Made by a program: the position numbers and the translations under genes. Of a stretch of 64,000 nt of DNA, positions 31,901 through 37,031 are shown in pieces. The DNA lies in NCBI RefSeq assembly GCF_000421345.1, contig NZ_ATWV01000007.1:62001-126000 (forward strand). Reading direction: 5' to 3'. The notes beneath the pieces were generated by a model that saw nothing but the letters and a program-made list of their open reading frames with translations, was not told the DNA's origin and did no database searches. Each line of letters starts with the position of its first letter. The stretch's first letter is position 1. The DNA is from Treponema bryantii NK4A124. GTDB lineage: Bacteria > Spirochaetota > Spirochaetia > Treponematales > Treponemataceae.

Positions 31901-32396
31901 AAGGATCAAAAGAATTGTCAGAAAGAATTGTCGAAGGTCTTTGAAGAACAATAAGAGGAGGTGTATTATCTATTCGAATTTGACTCGATGTTTCTGTTGA
32001 ATGTCCAACTGTATCTTCTATTGTAATATTTACAGAATAAGCACCATCGAGGATTCCTTCAGCTTCAGGCTCAAAAAAGACTGACCAGGAGCCACCTGTT
32101 TCGCCTTTTGCCGGAGTAGTAAATTCTGCATTTTTTGTAAATTGCTGGTTAGAGGAGTTTGAAGTAATTACAACTTTAATTGATTCTATTTCTCCATCAT
32201 CACTCCAATTACCCATAATTGGGAAACTGTCTCTTATGACAGCAACCGATTCTGGATTAGGCACAGTAATATTGATATTTGGAGCTTCAGTATCAACAGC
32301 TGCTCCTAAACCAATCTCACAAGAAAAAATTGAAATAATAGATAAGGTAGTAATAAATGCAAATAAACTTACTTTTACTTTTTCAAATTTACTCAT
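19959..32396 (-). CDS. Giant Ig-like-repeat surface lipoprotein, paralogue C (4145 aa)
   Basis: The largest of the three paralogues and the first gene of the C-B pair. Start ATG at 32396 with GAGGTG just upstream; signal residues 1-25, lipobox IFSC, Cys26, then EIGLGAAVDTEAP. The order matches B: N-terminal conserved unit (AVIRDSFPIMGNWSDDGEI; IDNTPPLIVLQRPST), many Ig-like domains (VDTTKPTITSM, IDQAVPVISDL, VDNDAPLVQVN), then a C-terminal propeller-like region (VSIGVTEDNNGNDVVVAVWY, KVAVDASGGVHIAAFD, LDVALDTSGNAVPYIGYY) ending in ETAQKK. B and C share whole blocks besides the ends, for example MRGS(V/A)(E/S)DNIR and a GGTAF...PEI(I/V)GGNG segment, which points to tandem duplication followed by divergence. 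No frameshift or premature stop is seen over 12.4 kb, arguing for selection on the product. Confidence 0.92.
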   Translation of the reverse strand: MSKFEKVKVSLFAFITTLSIISIFSCEIGLGAAVDTEAPNINITVPNPESVAVIRDSFPIMGNWSDDGEIESIKVVITSNSSNQQFTKNAEFTTPAKGETGGSWSVFFEPEAEGILDGAYSVNITIEDTVGHSTETSSQIRIDNTPPLIVLQRPSTILSDNSFDPYGKTFSLIGQSTDENGVTLMKLNFYHNSDLSDTPTEIELSKVPDTINFDIARFELNKQNAYSNIYESTTLNGTKEAYFNLTAYDGAQKYEPNGTQTAEDTFGNPATVYYLYDDISELITSYKVTGLYKILAGTYDTSEAGRSAGQSSTVLNQLQQKQVSAGKFSLNPANTPTYTLSGGDRLELPSPNISECGEFFATGNHDNIVLSLGSSIQFNVIPGLDGVSLLENTLIPYAIEYPEPAGGENKLEIEVLSRKQSSTSDGTTVYKIEGLISESNGFETNKCYRIVLEGKDKENIGVEPEGNGYGFYCRKVGDGPKLEITLPEEVNVDKKAGDTVTISGNVEFTENGLLEILLNRMGETPVTIFSYDTTSGSATGITQDNDITTKYYYTYTIPATSFNQTSSDKYKIEVQASGDSITVSKSRSVVYDVENPEASIFAPEPIAHKYSYAGEQQTGDYLNKTIKIKANVKDTGGSDVDLENTHLQYNSTNGTSGWRDYTAAEILKGTNTYSVDTENLTGLTNGNVYFRVNVKDNSGNEANSSVIGPYIVDQDTDKPVILPGKDWMAFYNTDNANFDEDFTRNLLQVKKVYFKLVDDDDNGLQSVSVKVYKADGSEITDTAVTSVKDFSAGKKECTCYFETKNLDEGKYRVVVTALDKNGAGADASKETWINITAAAPRLSNISIDNKYVTTNGDSIAPATATEPFSNAKKKIKASFKINSTSAPFKLTYKITAADGTLIKDFDAENSATELTAANYDSSTQLWSYEITPETSWTAGNKKAFKLQLKVFDKNHNEGLQNTPLDFYIDNSQPVVTANTGVATPTAAETEGNSWDFDISASDTDGDSAYPAKYFIAFANKADDVSGTISNRTGWLDATSLKSYPLTYTNLPAVFGTADAPNSGKKVVYVKVQDSVGNISNEFSTEFNYDKGDPSAAITGYTIGSEVTTITENKFFAKGLFTLSASAEDDWAIDSLELIETKTKDGIATTGSPIAVKLDSGVLKKADDTTLNLPSTGLDTAEYKYTLKATDKAEKTTASSEVFVQIDQTAPALTLNDISSAPLNGLVAFSGRASDEGLGLKSLLHKIVADGSEDPADSSLNASELSPTLSTSWRLSVETLAGKPETGTNAITWDAAAGKYTLYEGKYKLYARAKDKADNVSDNTHSIGYASTPVSSFIVDYAKPEVASAKLIVGSDEAAITGSGLNYFKAESSSLVKVSFIVKETNGLDEVKINNDTQTITAPDADGNYIFEYTIPAASYTGTNANKAIDIKLDLKDIAGRENSVTYKIYNDTEKPEISIDNPATNVSGTSSIAGASFIFSATVKDKANESGTSGSGLKEGKFNYIFTKDELTNEAEIKAAATGSNGTAATPGSTGNWTITKQLGNGTSGTDTSKLYEGEWNLYIYAEDAEGNGETAGRLFWIDQAVPVISDLTSLNEIYNEGFTLSGKARDANGIASITVKDNTDTIPAAAVTITSTENGEKTFTIDFITGDTAAQTGKYKLTDGAHELTIIAEDSAGKTTEEKLSVTVDTTKPTITSMEIATADAEIGSSPAQKWYKSEYVGVTVTGVSDGTGTGIKKVEVSSNGSSWTELSSSVAGTYTGSAYCSAQGENTISLKVTDNAGNVDNSNSRLVYIDTEEPDTLEITKIEVDGQERTVTGLTDILVNGSETSGITIRARAVDANASATDKASGIAKVTLTKPVDTAIEVTTEEDSTNAPGVYLITIPTAKFKSGPIVLTATDKVGKVKTLNTGLKITLDNTPPEVKKTNVPSAVNGKLALSGTVYDNRSAFKSVDVFYYVDSNVTGYKKWVSCYHDVYTAATDTTDEHKPSANWKLEKTVAEDGTVTDTRLDTAAFTSAGVTDNTKIYILTVVYDEAGKCNIALGSDGKPAQTPTEITSASPTSIEEITLNQDGDRPEITLNGLDIRSMSANNLVKLSESSVSGRITDDDGVTELYYSVDDGTNWLPITLAQAASTNTTFTWTEPAEGTYSGEDEKPTIKFKVVDTEGGTFITQSDTSAITGTPKFAKGPTGSGAADLSTEGLYLIIDRTAPSVRNIGIKTSATATEYSGDITGTTVGGDSDHNKFWLQLEAYDINGIVSVTAKLTGGEGFTPVTKNFNAGTQSEEDGYIPYTMASPFDVSGYESGTYNLSIKVDDGTKPTEMKYTIKVDNDAPLVQVNNHEADELISSAFNLKGDIRGSDDGTQLWYAVTKSDTEPTVWTKADNTAGEVVGIGTGKWSVSFDDGTTDETSTHSLSPKELILALTTSPALEKNAGGAIVYAASEGANAGTVYRTTENYYFHFLVKDKYGNENSSYYQCRIDPTGDIPVVRRTETDDEVNGWVTSTGTWYVSNDNNWGLSKDAPAPAGYDKSYPAALMSGVARISGTANAQNGIKAIYMQVDPSFNGISFNDNWAEETLPNTIKINNTPTSVTIKDNYSDLKLDYERMGNSNLYGIRIASGQTWSFAFNKQSEFENTGNEKNIIAIRLYVVDKNNNISLTDDDDLFVIRLDSGAPKIGSSIPLVLRQYSDNDNGTGTVTKEIRYEKNMWVKGIWWIYGSVEDANGISSLIIDGNTLVQRNSTTNEIETVANDNGSAESKTWSATNTSGFTFKYKVGSKDKNSSSLSYVVTVLDTDSNPTYATETIVIKYDNKPPTLVTEGSNYNIPVNVKNSYGFYSLQASAKENSNESGFLRAVFYFKRDLTGLEYVYDSYLKKSHVENQLAYAGLMYGDEGLYWKEIDISSVSGSTVNISTESANIHKGGLAKLKGAYYRIDNVSGTEVTLDESLDELSIASSDKLYVAIGHVVDHEGSETPSTSADIEKSAEAYYGYYKTLTDDDGDRMIESVSPGTETIWSASINSNNIPDGEIEIHYVVFDAAGNYAHGVVKSEGETKVVVGNNAPRLAGLKVTSGAISETFYYEQHSRKINGVYEPRATDLTTKLIVSGNKKDAENGGTAFMTAKDQIEFIPEIVGGNGALSYTYTVSHTQSDNTIKTLTGSSPDTWSAAGFDDGIDEEADSDGYYKISGKETYYEAHPIEPILFGTAEMTSLGKNSKEGSPTWFNYTLSDSTAGGSLNVEFQCALNIKYFDDVPPTISVTPLYWNSEKDNSLYQNSRENGHIELKKYLTPALKTSAYGGEHDKVSGKITMRGSASDNIRVKELWVKPIAGLFTSDKKIATYDGTNWNPVSTDMAANNWTCTVKNEQDDVNGHIVNWTFSWDTSKITGTAKAGVVFEIYAKDEERGGKQNDSTKDADGNAVTPTTYTVDVVPYITDVETSLSSIQSTNPSVYSRTALGHYPVYIVIIPDVKDEKITYKVEGETITYKGFNLGANPTYPVTTDSVSGEYDVTVNEIKSINNKNDDTKDYNKCPNKENNDKLTDNVFLDVWQFNSKAAVPIEGKIEQAVMKINPVNDQIGFAFVNGSFWTSMADASNSYRTWMTSKDFCTSTSFIYDKNGNTYGVMAGGDSGQMADKYNFITSRWGVSNAGNTPRDDGLASRDGSNALRIEELCDNKYSDAAFAKQRFVSSSLAVSTHDENTNVYLAYFDSLYNQIRFRAGTMYVCPIDYYDNGGNGYTYGHVTLPANQTAFTNNIQITFCDETGKELTAEEYANIGWGDRAKYFVSKASHNNNSTDWWFTLAKEENGQNLEDRKNNDRKQFWNGEYTLRNNNNGTRIPTQRLYIKFNAESKSNFGNFVDACTARDGWGSYADARKYAQVLASGETPVATGVDDIPGAKAGSSVSIGVTEDNNGNDVVVAVWYDEVNYKMWYAYNTSPTTDRANGKRNDSNTDDGWSTPEEVFTGDMEKAGSYCKVAVDASGGVHIAAFDMANNNVVYAYATSYNSSFTTCLVDGNIPSGEYLTLDVALDTSGNAVPYIGYYSQGCVRPKMAYAVTASTNAGTDANGYMTGDWEITVVPTPKQVETQSNQHNPINIGVWKTGAGVLKNSTFATSTLTGSGASDMSGKIYGNGTSNPVLGYVITDDTIETAQKK

Positions 32397-32481
32397 AGCA
32401 CCTCAACTTTTAAATAAACTATATAATACTCCACTTCTCCTCTTAGAGTTTCGGCATTTTTTGCGAAAACCTTAATTTTAC

Positions 32482-32523
32482 AAAAAAAAGGGGCTTCCAT
32501 GATGTAAAATCAAAGAAACCCCT
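32482..32523 (-). terminator. Rho-independent terminator downstream of the SNF transporter
   Basis: On the minus strand AGGGGTTTC pairs with GAAGCCCCT (9 bp, one U.G), with a 17-nt loop, and is followed directly by eight T residues (complement of 32482-32489). It lies between the transporter stop (32693) and the start of giant lipoprotein C (32396), so it separates the two transcription units and implies a separate promoter for the lipoprotein operon. Confidence 0.8.
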
Positions 32524-32595
32524 CTCAAGTCAATAATAGACCGTCTTAGGTAAATTTGCAAATTTTTTCTATATAATAAGAAGAATCTTATTTTT

Positions 32596-32673
32596 CGTCA
32601 TGCTGAACTTGTTTCAGCATCTAATTAGACCCCGAAACAAGTTCGGGGTGACAGTTCAAGTTCGGGGTGACAG
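32596..32673. repeat. Interspersed palindromic repeat cluster (GAACTTGTTTC family)
   Basis: Contains the dyad TGCTGAACTTGTTTCAGCA, then CCCGAAACAAGTTCGGGGTGACA and a truncated further copy of the same core. Related copies occur at 40533-40553, 50271-50322 and 54732-54758. The shared core is GAACTTGTTTC in a hairpin flanked by GTCAT/TGAC ends. Short repeats of this look are scattered through many bacterial genomes. Confidence 0.8.
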
Positions 32674-32692
32674 TTTACGTCGATGTAACGGT

Positions 32693-34096
32693 CTACTTCT
32701 TTCCAAAAATATCGAAATATCCGGCAATGAATACTACCAGGATGATAAGTGGAGCGATGTAGCGCAGGTAGAACTTAACTACCTTGTTCTTAGGGAACTT
32801 AATTCCGTCTCCGGCATCAGCTTCGGCAATAAAGCCGTCCCAGCCCCAGCCCTTCTTAAGAGTACAGAAGAGGAGGAAGAGCATAGATCCAAGTGGCAGG
32901 AGGTTCTGGCTGACGATGAAGTCTTCCAGAGCGTCGATAGAACCAATGTGAGCTCCGAAGTGAACTCCAGACCATACGTTCATACCAAGGGCAGCAGGTG
33001 TAGCCAAAATCAGCATTGCAACAAAGTTGATGAGAACTGACTTGCGGCGGCTCCAGCCAAACTTATCCATTGGGAAGGCTACGATATTCTCGAATACGGC
33101 AATTACTGTAGACAGAGCAGCAAAGCTCATAAACAAGAAGAAGAAAGCACCAACAATGCGGCCAGCTACAGGTCCCATTGAGTTGAATACGTTTGGAAGT
33201 GACATAAATGCAAGTCCTGCACCAGAAGAAGCTTCTACATTGAAAGCAGCACAAGCAGGGAAGATGATAAGGCCGGCACAAATTGCTACGAAAGTATCAA
33301 GACCAATTACACGGAGAGCTTCGCCAGTGAGTGAGTGTTCCTTACCGATGTAAGAACCAAAAATCTCCATAGAACCAATACCAAGAGACAAAGTGAAGAA
33401 GGCCTGACCCATAGCGGCATAAATAGTGTCCCAAAGACCATGTTCGCCACCAACAAGAGCCTTAAAATCAGGTTTGAGGTAGAAGGCATAACCGGCACCA
33501 GAGCCCGGAATAAAGGCAACGTAAATTGCAAGACCAACCATAATAACAAAGAGGGCGCTCATCATAATTTTTGTGATGCGCTCAACACCCTTCTGAAGAC
33601 CAAGGAAGCAGGCACCAAAGCCGATGATGATTACAACGACCATCCAGATTAAAAGAGTTGATGCACTGCCAACTGTTTCGCCAACAAATACATTTACAAT
33701 GGCATCTCCATTAAGACCTACAAACTTTCCGCCAATCATCTGGAAGAAATATTTAAGGAACCAGCCAGAAACAACAGTGTAGAACATCATCAAAAGATAG
33801 TTTCCTGCAACTGCAAAGCCACCATAAATGTGCCACTTAGTTCCGGCAGGCTCAAGCTGCTGGAAGGCTGCCGACATACTCTTTTTAGAAGCACGGCCAA
33901 CAGCAAATTCACAAACCATAACCGGCAATCCCAAAATTACAAGGAAAACCAGATAAATCAAAACAAAGGCTGCTCCGCCGTATTTACCAGTGATATAAGG
34001 GAAGCGCCAAACATTTCCCAAACCAATAGCACAACCAGCCGACAAAAGCAAAAAGCCAAGGCGGCTGCCAAGATTCTCGCGATTCTGCGATTCCAT
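32693..34096 (-). CDS. Sodium:neurotransmitter symporter family (NSS/SNF) transporter
   Basis: A 467-aa polytopic inner-membrane transporter of the NSS (LeuT-fold) family, expected to import an amino acid or similar amine with Na+. The N terminus carries the family hallmark SRLGFLLLSAGCAIGLGNVW followed by RFPY (TM1, with the unwound substrate/Na+ site), then GGAAFVLIYLVFLVILGLPV (TM2). About 11-12 hydrophobic segments are visible, including the TM6 region around TIYAAMGQAFFTLSLGIGSM. The length fits bacterial NSS members. The ATG at 34096 has AGGAG at 34103-34107 and a good promoter upstream; a strong terminator follows. It is a single-gene unit. Substrate cannot be read from sequence by eye. 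Confidence 0.93.
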   Translation of the reverse strand: MESQNRENLGSRLGFLLLSAGCAIGLGNVWRFPYITGKYGGAAFVLIYLVFLVILGLPVMVCEFAVGRASKKSMSAAFQQLEPAGTKWHIYGGFAVAGNYLLMMFYTVVSGWFLKYFFQMIGGKFVGLNGDAIVNVFVGETVGSASTLLIWMVVVIIIGFGACFLGLQKGVERITKIMMSALFVIMVGLAIYVAFIPGSGAGYAFYLKPDFKALVGGEHGLWDTIYAAMGQAFFTLSLGIGSMEIFGSYIGKEHSLTGEALRVIGLDTFVAICAGLIIFPACAAFNVEASSGAGLAFMSLPNVFNSMGPVAGRIVGAFFFLFMSFAALSTVIAVFENIVAFPMDKFGWSRRKSVLINFVAMLILATPAALGMNVWSGVHFGAHIGSIDALEDFIVSQNLLPLGSMLFLLFCTLKKGWGWDGFIAEADAGDGIKFPKNKVVKFYLRYIAPLIILVVFIAGYFDIFGKK

Positions 34097-34128
34097 AATA
34101 AACTCCTGAATTTTTTAGAGATAGTGTT

Positions 34129-34158
34129 ATTATAGGTAGAAACAGAGGATATCGTCAA
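34129..34158 (-). promoter_or_regulatory. Sigma-70-type promoter of the SNF transporter gene
   Basis: Minus strand: TTGACG (complement of 34153-34158), 18-bp spacer, TATAAT (complement of 34129-34134), about 32 bp upstream of the start codon at 34096. Near-consensus match. Confidence 0.75.
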
Positions 34159-34181
34159 GGAAAAAAATGGATTGCTTCAAT

Positions 34182-34256
34182 GTCATCCTCGGGCTTGACC
34201 CGAGGATCCAGAAAGTACAGTCATGTCTAGATTCCCCGGTCAAGCCGGGGAATGAC
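34182..34256. repeat. Interspersed palindromic repeat (CTTGACCCGAGG family)
   Basis: Two hairpins back to back: CCTCGGGCTTGACCCGAGG and CCCCGGTCAAGCCGGGG, bounded by GTCAT and ATGAC. They fill the gap between the minus-strand CmpB-like gene and the transporter promoter region. The stem-loops could also end transcription of upstream units. Confidence 0.75.
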
Positions 34257-34259
34257 AAC

Positions 34260-35087
34260 CTACTTTCTTAATCGTACTTTGATACGGCTCTTCAAATGCT
34301 CCAGCTCATCCTTGTACTGAATAGACTTCATTGTTGGGAAGTGGGCCATAAAGCTTTCGGCGGCCTTGTTGCGGGCGTTCTGGAAGCGGTCAATTTTTTC
34401 GAGAATGCTCTGGCTGATCTTGTCTTTGTCTGATTCAGCATGCTCCTTTACCGAAGCCAGCATTGCTTCAAAGCTTTCGCTGCGGAACCAGACCTCGTTG
34501 CCGTAGTGGTCGCGCAAGCTCTCGCCAAAGGTTTTGATTTTTTCCATTGTGGCGCTGAAGTCCACAAGCTTGCGGACAGTTACAATCATATCAACCGCTA
34601 GAGCAAGGCCAATCAGGTCGCTGGAAATCATAGTCACAAAATCTCCCAGCCAGTTCAAAAAGCGCAGCATCTGAGGATAAACAAAATGAATCACGCCCAG
34701 GCCCATAAAGCCAAAAAGCACCGAGTTCAACAAACAAATGCGGCCGTTCAAATTAAACTTATAGTGCGAATAATCCCACCAGCGGGCATGAAAGGTCTTT
34801 TCCATCACCCAGCTGACAAAATATTCCACAGCCGTACACAAAATCATAGAAGCAAAAAAGAGGGGCAGCCAGGTTGAATAGAGGGCCGCCGGCAGCAGCA
34901 AAATCACAACACCGCCAAAGCCGTAAACAGGACAAAGCGGCCCGTGCAAAAATCCGCGGTTTACAAATTTGTGCTCGTGGAAAATACCCACATAAAGCAC
35001 TTCCGAAATCCAGCCGACTACGCTGAACATTATAAAAATCAAAAAAGCCTGTCTGAAAGGCAGTTCGTAAATAGCCATTGTATTCAT
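34260..35087 (-). CDS. CmpB-like putative ABC-transporter permease (multi-pass membrane protein)
   Basis: Membrane protein of the 'putative ABC-transporter type IV / CmpB' family (PF06541 type). Roughly residues 10-190 form five hydrophobic helices with family-typical motifs FLHGPLCPVYGFGGV and the WWDYSHYKFNLNGRICL stretch (Trp-Asp-Tyr then NLNGRIC). The C-terminal 90 residues are soluble, charged and helical (IDRFQNARNKAAESF). The start is uncertain: ATG at 35087 (MNTMAIYELPF) or 35078; neither has a clear SD. An upstream in-frame ATG at 35123 would overlap the promoter of the divergent PTS gene, so it is disfavoured. Despite the family name, no ATPase gene is adjacent, and function is unknown. 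Confidence 0.78.
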   Translation of the reverse strand: MNTMAIYELPFRQAFLIFIMFSVVGWISEVLYVGIFHEHKFVNRGFLHGPLCPVYGFGGVVILLLPAALYSTWLPLFFASMILCTAVEYFVSWVMEKTFHARWWDYSHYKFNLNGRICLLNSVLFGFMGLGVIHFVYPQMLRFLNWLGDFVTMISSDLIGLALAVDMIVTVRKLVDFSATMEKIKTFGESLRDHYGNEVWFRSESFEAMLASVKEHAESDKDKISQSILEKIDRFQNARNKAAESFMAHFPTMKSIQYKDELEHLKSRIKVRLRK

Positions 35088-35090
35088 ATC

Positions 35091-35119
35091 TTTAAATATA
35101 ATTATTTTTTCTATATAAT
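35091..35119 (+). promoter_or_regulatory. Promoter of the PTS enzyme I gene; start codon nearly at the transcript 5' end
   Basis: TTTAAA (35091-35096), 17-bp spacer, TATAAT (35114-35119). Only 8 nt separate the -10 box from the ATG at 35128, and no SD is visible, so the mRNA should be leaderless or have a leader of 1-2 nt. Confidence 0.6.
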
Positions 35120-35127
35120 TCAAATTT

Positions 35128-36843
35128 ATGGAAGTATTTCTCGGAATCCCTGCGGCCGACGGAACTGGTATTGGAACCGCTTTTGTAATTCCAGACCCGG
35201 TAAAACGTGCAATTCCGCAGCATCACATAAACATCGATCAGTTAAATAAAGGCTGGAGCCGTTTTGAGGCTGCCGTTCAGACCGTTACGCTCGGACTTTC
35301 GGAGCACCTGGATTCACTTTCCAAAACCAGTGAACGTGACCGTGCTCAGCGCGAGGTTTTTGAGACCTACATTCTCATGCTCGAAGACCCGGTTTTTAAG
35401 CAGGAAGTGCGCGACTTTTACGAAAATCAGCTCTTTAATATAGAATATACCGTGCAGTTTAAGGCAGAAGAGTATGCGGCAAAGCTGCGCCAGGCCGGAA
35501 ACTACTATCTTTCTGAGCGTGCCCAGGATATAACTGATGTTTTTGGCCGTGTCCTGGACGAAATGCTGGACATTCATCCTTTTGATATCAATACGGTTCC
35601 GGATGGTTCGGTGATTTTAGCGACCTCTTTGAGTTCTGCCGACACAATCATCCTGAGTAAGAGAAAGATTGCCGGCCTTGCCCTGAGCGAAGGCGGTGTT
35701 TCTTCCCACGTGGTAATTCTTGCCCGCAACTACGGCATTCCAACGGTTGTCGGCCTTGAAGATATCAGTAAAAAAGTTCGCAACGGTGAAACTGTAATTA
35801 TCGACGGTAAATCGGCTGAAATTCTTGTAAGCCCGGACCGCAATACAATAGAAGAATATAAAGGAAAAATCCGCGAGGAATATCAGCGTAAGCTCAGCCT
35901 GCGCTCCTTCCTCAATAAGCCGGCCGAAACTAAGGACGGCACCCGCTTTAAGCTTTATGCAAACATCGGTACTCCCGAGGAGGCCGAAGTTGCCCTTGCA
36001 GAAGGAGCTGATGGAATCGGGCTTTTCCGTACTGAATTCCTTTACATGGCACAGAGCGGCGCTTCTTTGAACGCTGCTGCCCGTTCCTTCAGTGAGCAAA
36101 CTCAGTTTGAAGCTTATAAATCAGTTTTGCAGATGATGGGTGATAAGCCGGTTACAATCCGAACTCTGGATGCCGGTGGTGATAAACTGATTAACTCGGT
36201 TGACCTGCCGAACATCGAAGAAAAGAACCCTCTTATGGGTCTGCGTGCGGTGCGCCTCAGCCTTGAATACCCTAATATTTTGAAGACCCAGCTGCGTGCC
36301 CTTTACCGCGCCAGCGTTTACGGCAATCTCGAAATTATGTTCCCGCTGATTACCAGTGTGGACCAGGTTAAAGAGTGCCTTGAAATTGTGAATGCTGTAA
36401 AGCAGGAATTAAAGGCAGAAAATATTCCTTTCCAGGAAGACACCCCTGTTGGTATTATGATTGAGACTGCAGCTGCGGCTCTTATTTCTGATTGTTTGAG
36501 CAAGGTTAGCGACTTCTTCAGTCTTGGTACAAACGACCTTACCCAGTACACCCTTGGAATTGACCGCGAAAATCCTCATGTAAGCGGACTTTATAACGAG
36601 TTCAGCCTTGCAGTTTTGCGCCTTATTGAGATGACCGTTCGTTCTGCCAAGGAAAACAATGTTCCGCTTGCAGTCTGCGGTGAAATGGCAGGCCGTCAGG
36701 ACAGCGTTATGGTACTGGCCGGAATGGGAATCCGCAATTTGAGTATGAGCCCTAAGCTGATTTCAAGCACAAAGGAATTGCTTTCAAGATTTACAATCGC
36801 CGAGCTCGAAGCAATTTCGGCTAAACATTTGAATAATTTGTAA
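35128..36843 (+). CDS. ptsI: Phosphoenolpyruvate-protein phosphotransferase (PTS enzyme I)
   Basis: Cytosolic enzyme I: takes phosphate from PEP onto a histidine and passes it to HPr. 571 aa, the normal length. Order: N-terminal HPr-binding helical domain (about 30-145), phosphohistidine swivel with GGVSSHVVILARNYGIPTVV (phospho-His194), then the PEP-binding TIM barrel with DGIGLFRTEFLY, TIRTLDAGGDK, IEEKNPLMGLRAVR, GTNDLTQYTLGIDR and catalytic Cys517 in AVCGEMAG. All catalytic residues are present, so it should be active. No HPr or sugar-specific EII gene is adjacent; several spirochaetes keep a PTS remnant mainly for regulation, which is a possibility here but not shown. Transcription probably starts at or next to the ATG. 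Confidence 0.96.
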   Translation: MEVFLGIPAADGTGIGTAFVIPDPVKRAIPQHHINIDQLNKGWSRFEAAVQTVTLGLSEHLDSLSKTSERDRAQREVFETYILMLEDPVFKQEVRDFYENQLFNIEYTVQFKAEEYAAKLRQAGNYYLSERAQDITDVFGRVLDEMLDIHPFDINTVPDGSVILATSLSSADTIILSKRKIAGLALSEGGVSSHVVILARNYGIPTVVGLEDISKKVRNGETVIIDGKSAEILVSPDRNTIEEYKGKIREEYQRKLSLRSFLNKPAETKDGTRFKLYANIGTPEEAEVALAEGADGIGLFRTEFLYMAQSGASLNAAARSFSEQTQFEAYKSVLQMMGDKPVTIRTLDAGGDKLINSVDLPNIEEKNPLMGLRAVRLSLEYPNILKTQLRALYRASVYGNLEIMFPLITSVDQVKECLEIVNAVKQELKAENIPFQEDTPVGIMIETAAAALISDCLSKVSDFFSLGTNDLTQYTLGIDRENPHVSGLYNEFSLAVLRLIEMTVRSAKENNVPLAVCGEMAGRQDSVMVLAGMGIRNLSMSPKLISSTKELLSRFTIAELEAISAKHLNNL

Positions 36844-36856
36844 AAACGGTGGTCAC

Positions 36857-37015
36857 GGTGATTGAGTAGACCGAAGGGCGTATCGAAATCACTAGAGAAC
36901 ATCGGCTCATAAGGTGGTTTCGATACAGCCGCTACGCGGCCACTCAACCACCGGCTGCAATGTGACGGTGGTTGAGTAGTACGGAGCTAAAGCTCCTACC
37001 GTATCGAAACCACCG
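36857..37015. repeat. BIME-like cluster of three GGTGGTTGAG...CGAAACCACC palindromic repeats
   Basis: Three units in alternating orientation (36857-36892, 36913-36952, 36966-37015). Each is an imperfect palindrome with ends GGTGRTTGAG / CGAAAYCACC and a variable central hairpin, for example CCGAAGGG or GCCGCTACGCGGC. A conserved linker, TCGGCTCATAAG, joins units 1 and 2; the same linker recurs at 38646-38657 and, reversed, at about 40211-40224. The cluster fills the gap between ptsI and der. Confidence 0.88.
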
Positions 37016-37031
37016 CAAAAACTGGAGATAT

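Noticed and set aside
1-32396. Dozens of plus-strand open frames of 60-160 codons across the giant lipoprotein genes
   Set aside because: They are antisense shadows: no SD sequences, odd composition (Ser/Val/Phe or Ile/Cys-rich), and complete overlap with coherent 11-12 kb minus-strand genes.
36972-37031. Longer N terminus for Der starting at 36972
   Set aside because: It would translate the palindromic repeat; the ATG at 37032 has an SD and begins a plausible Lys-rich extension.
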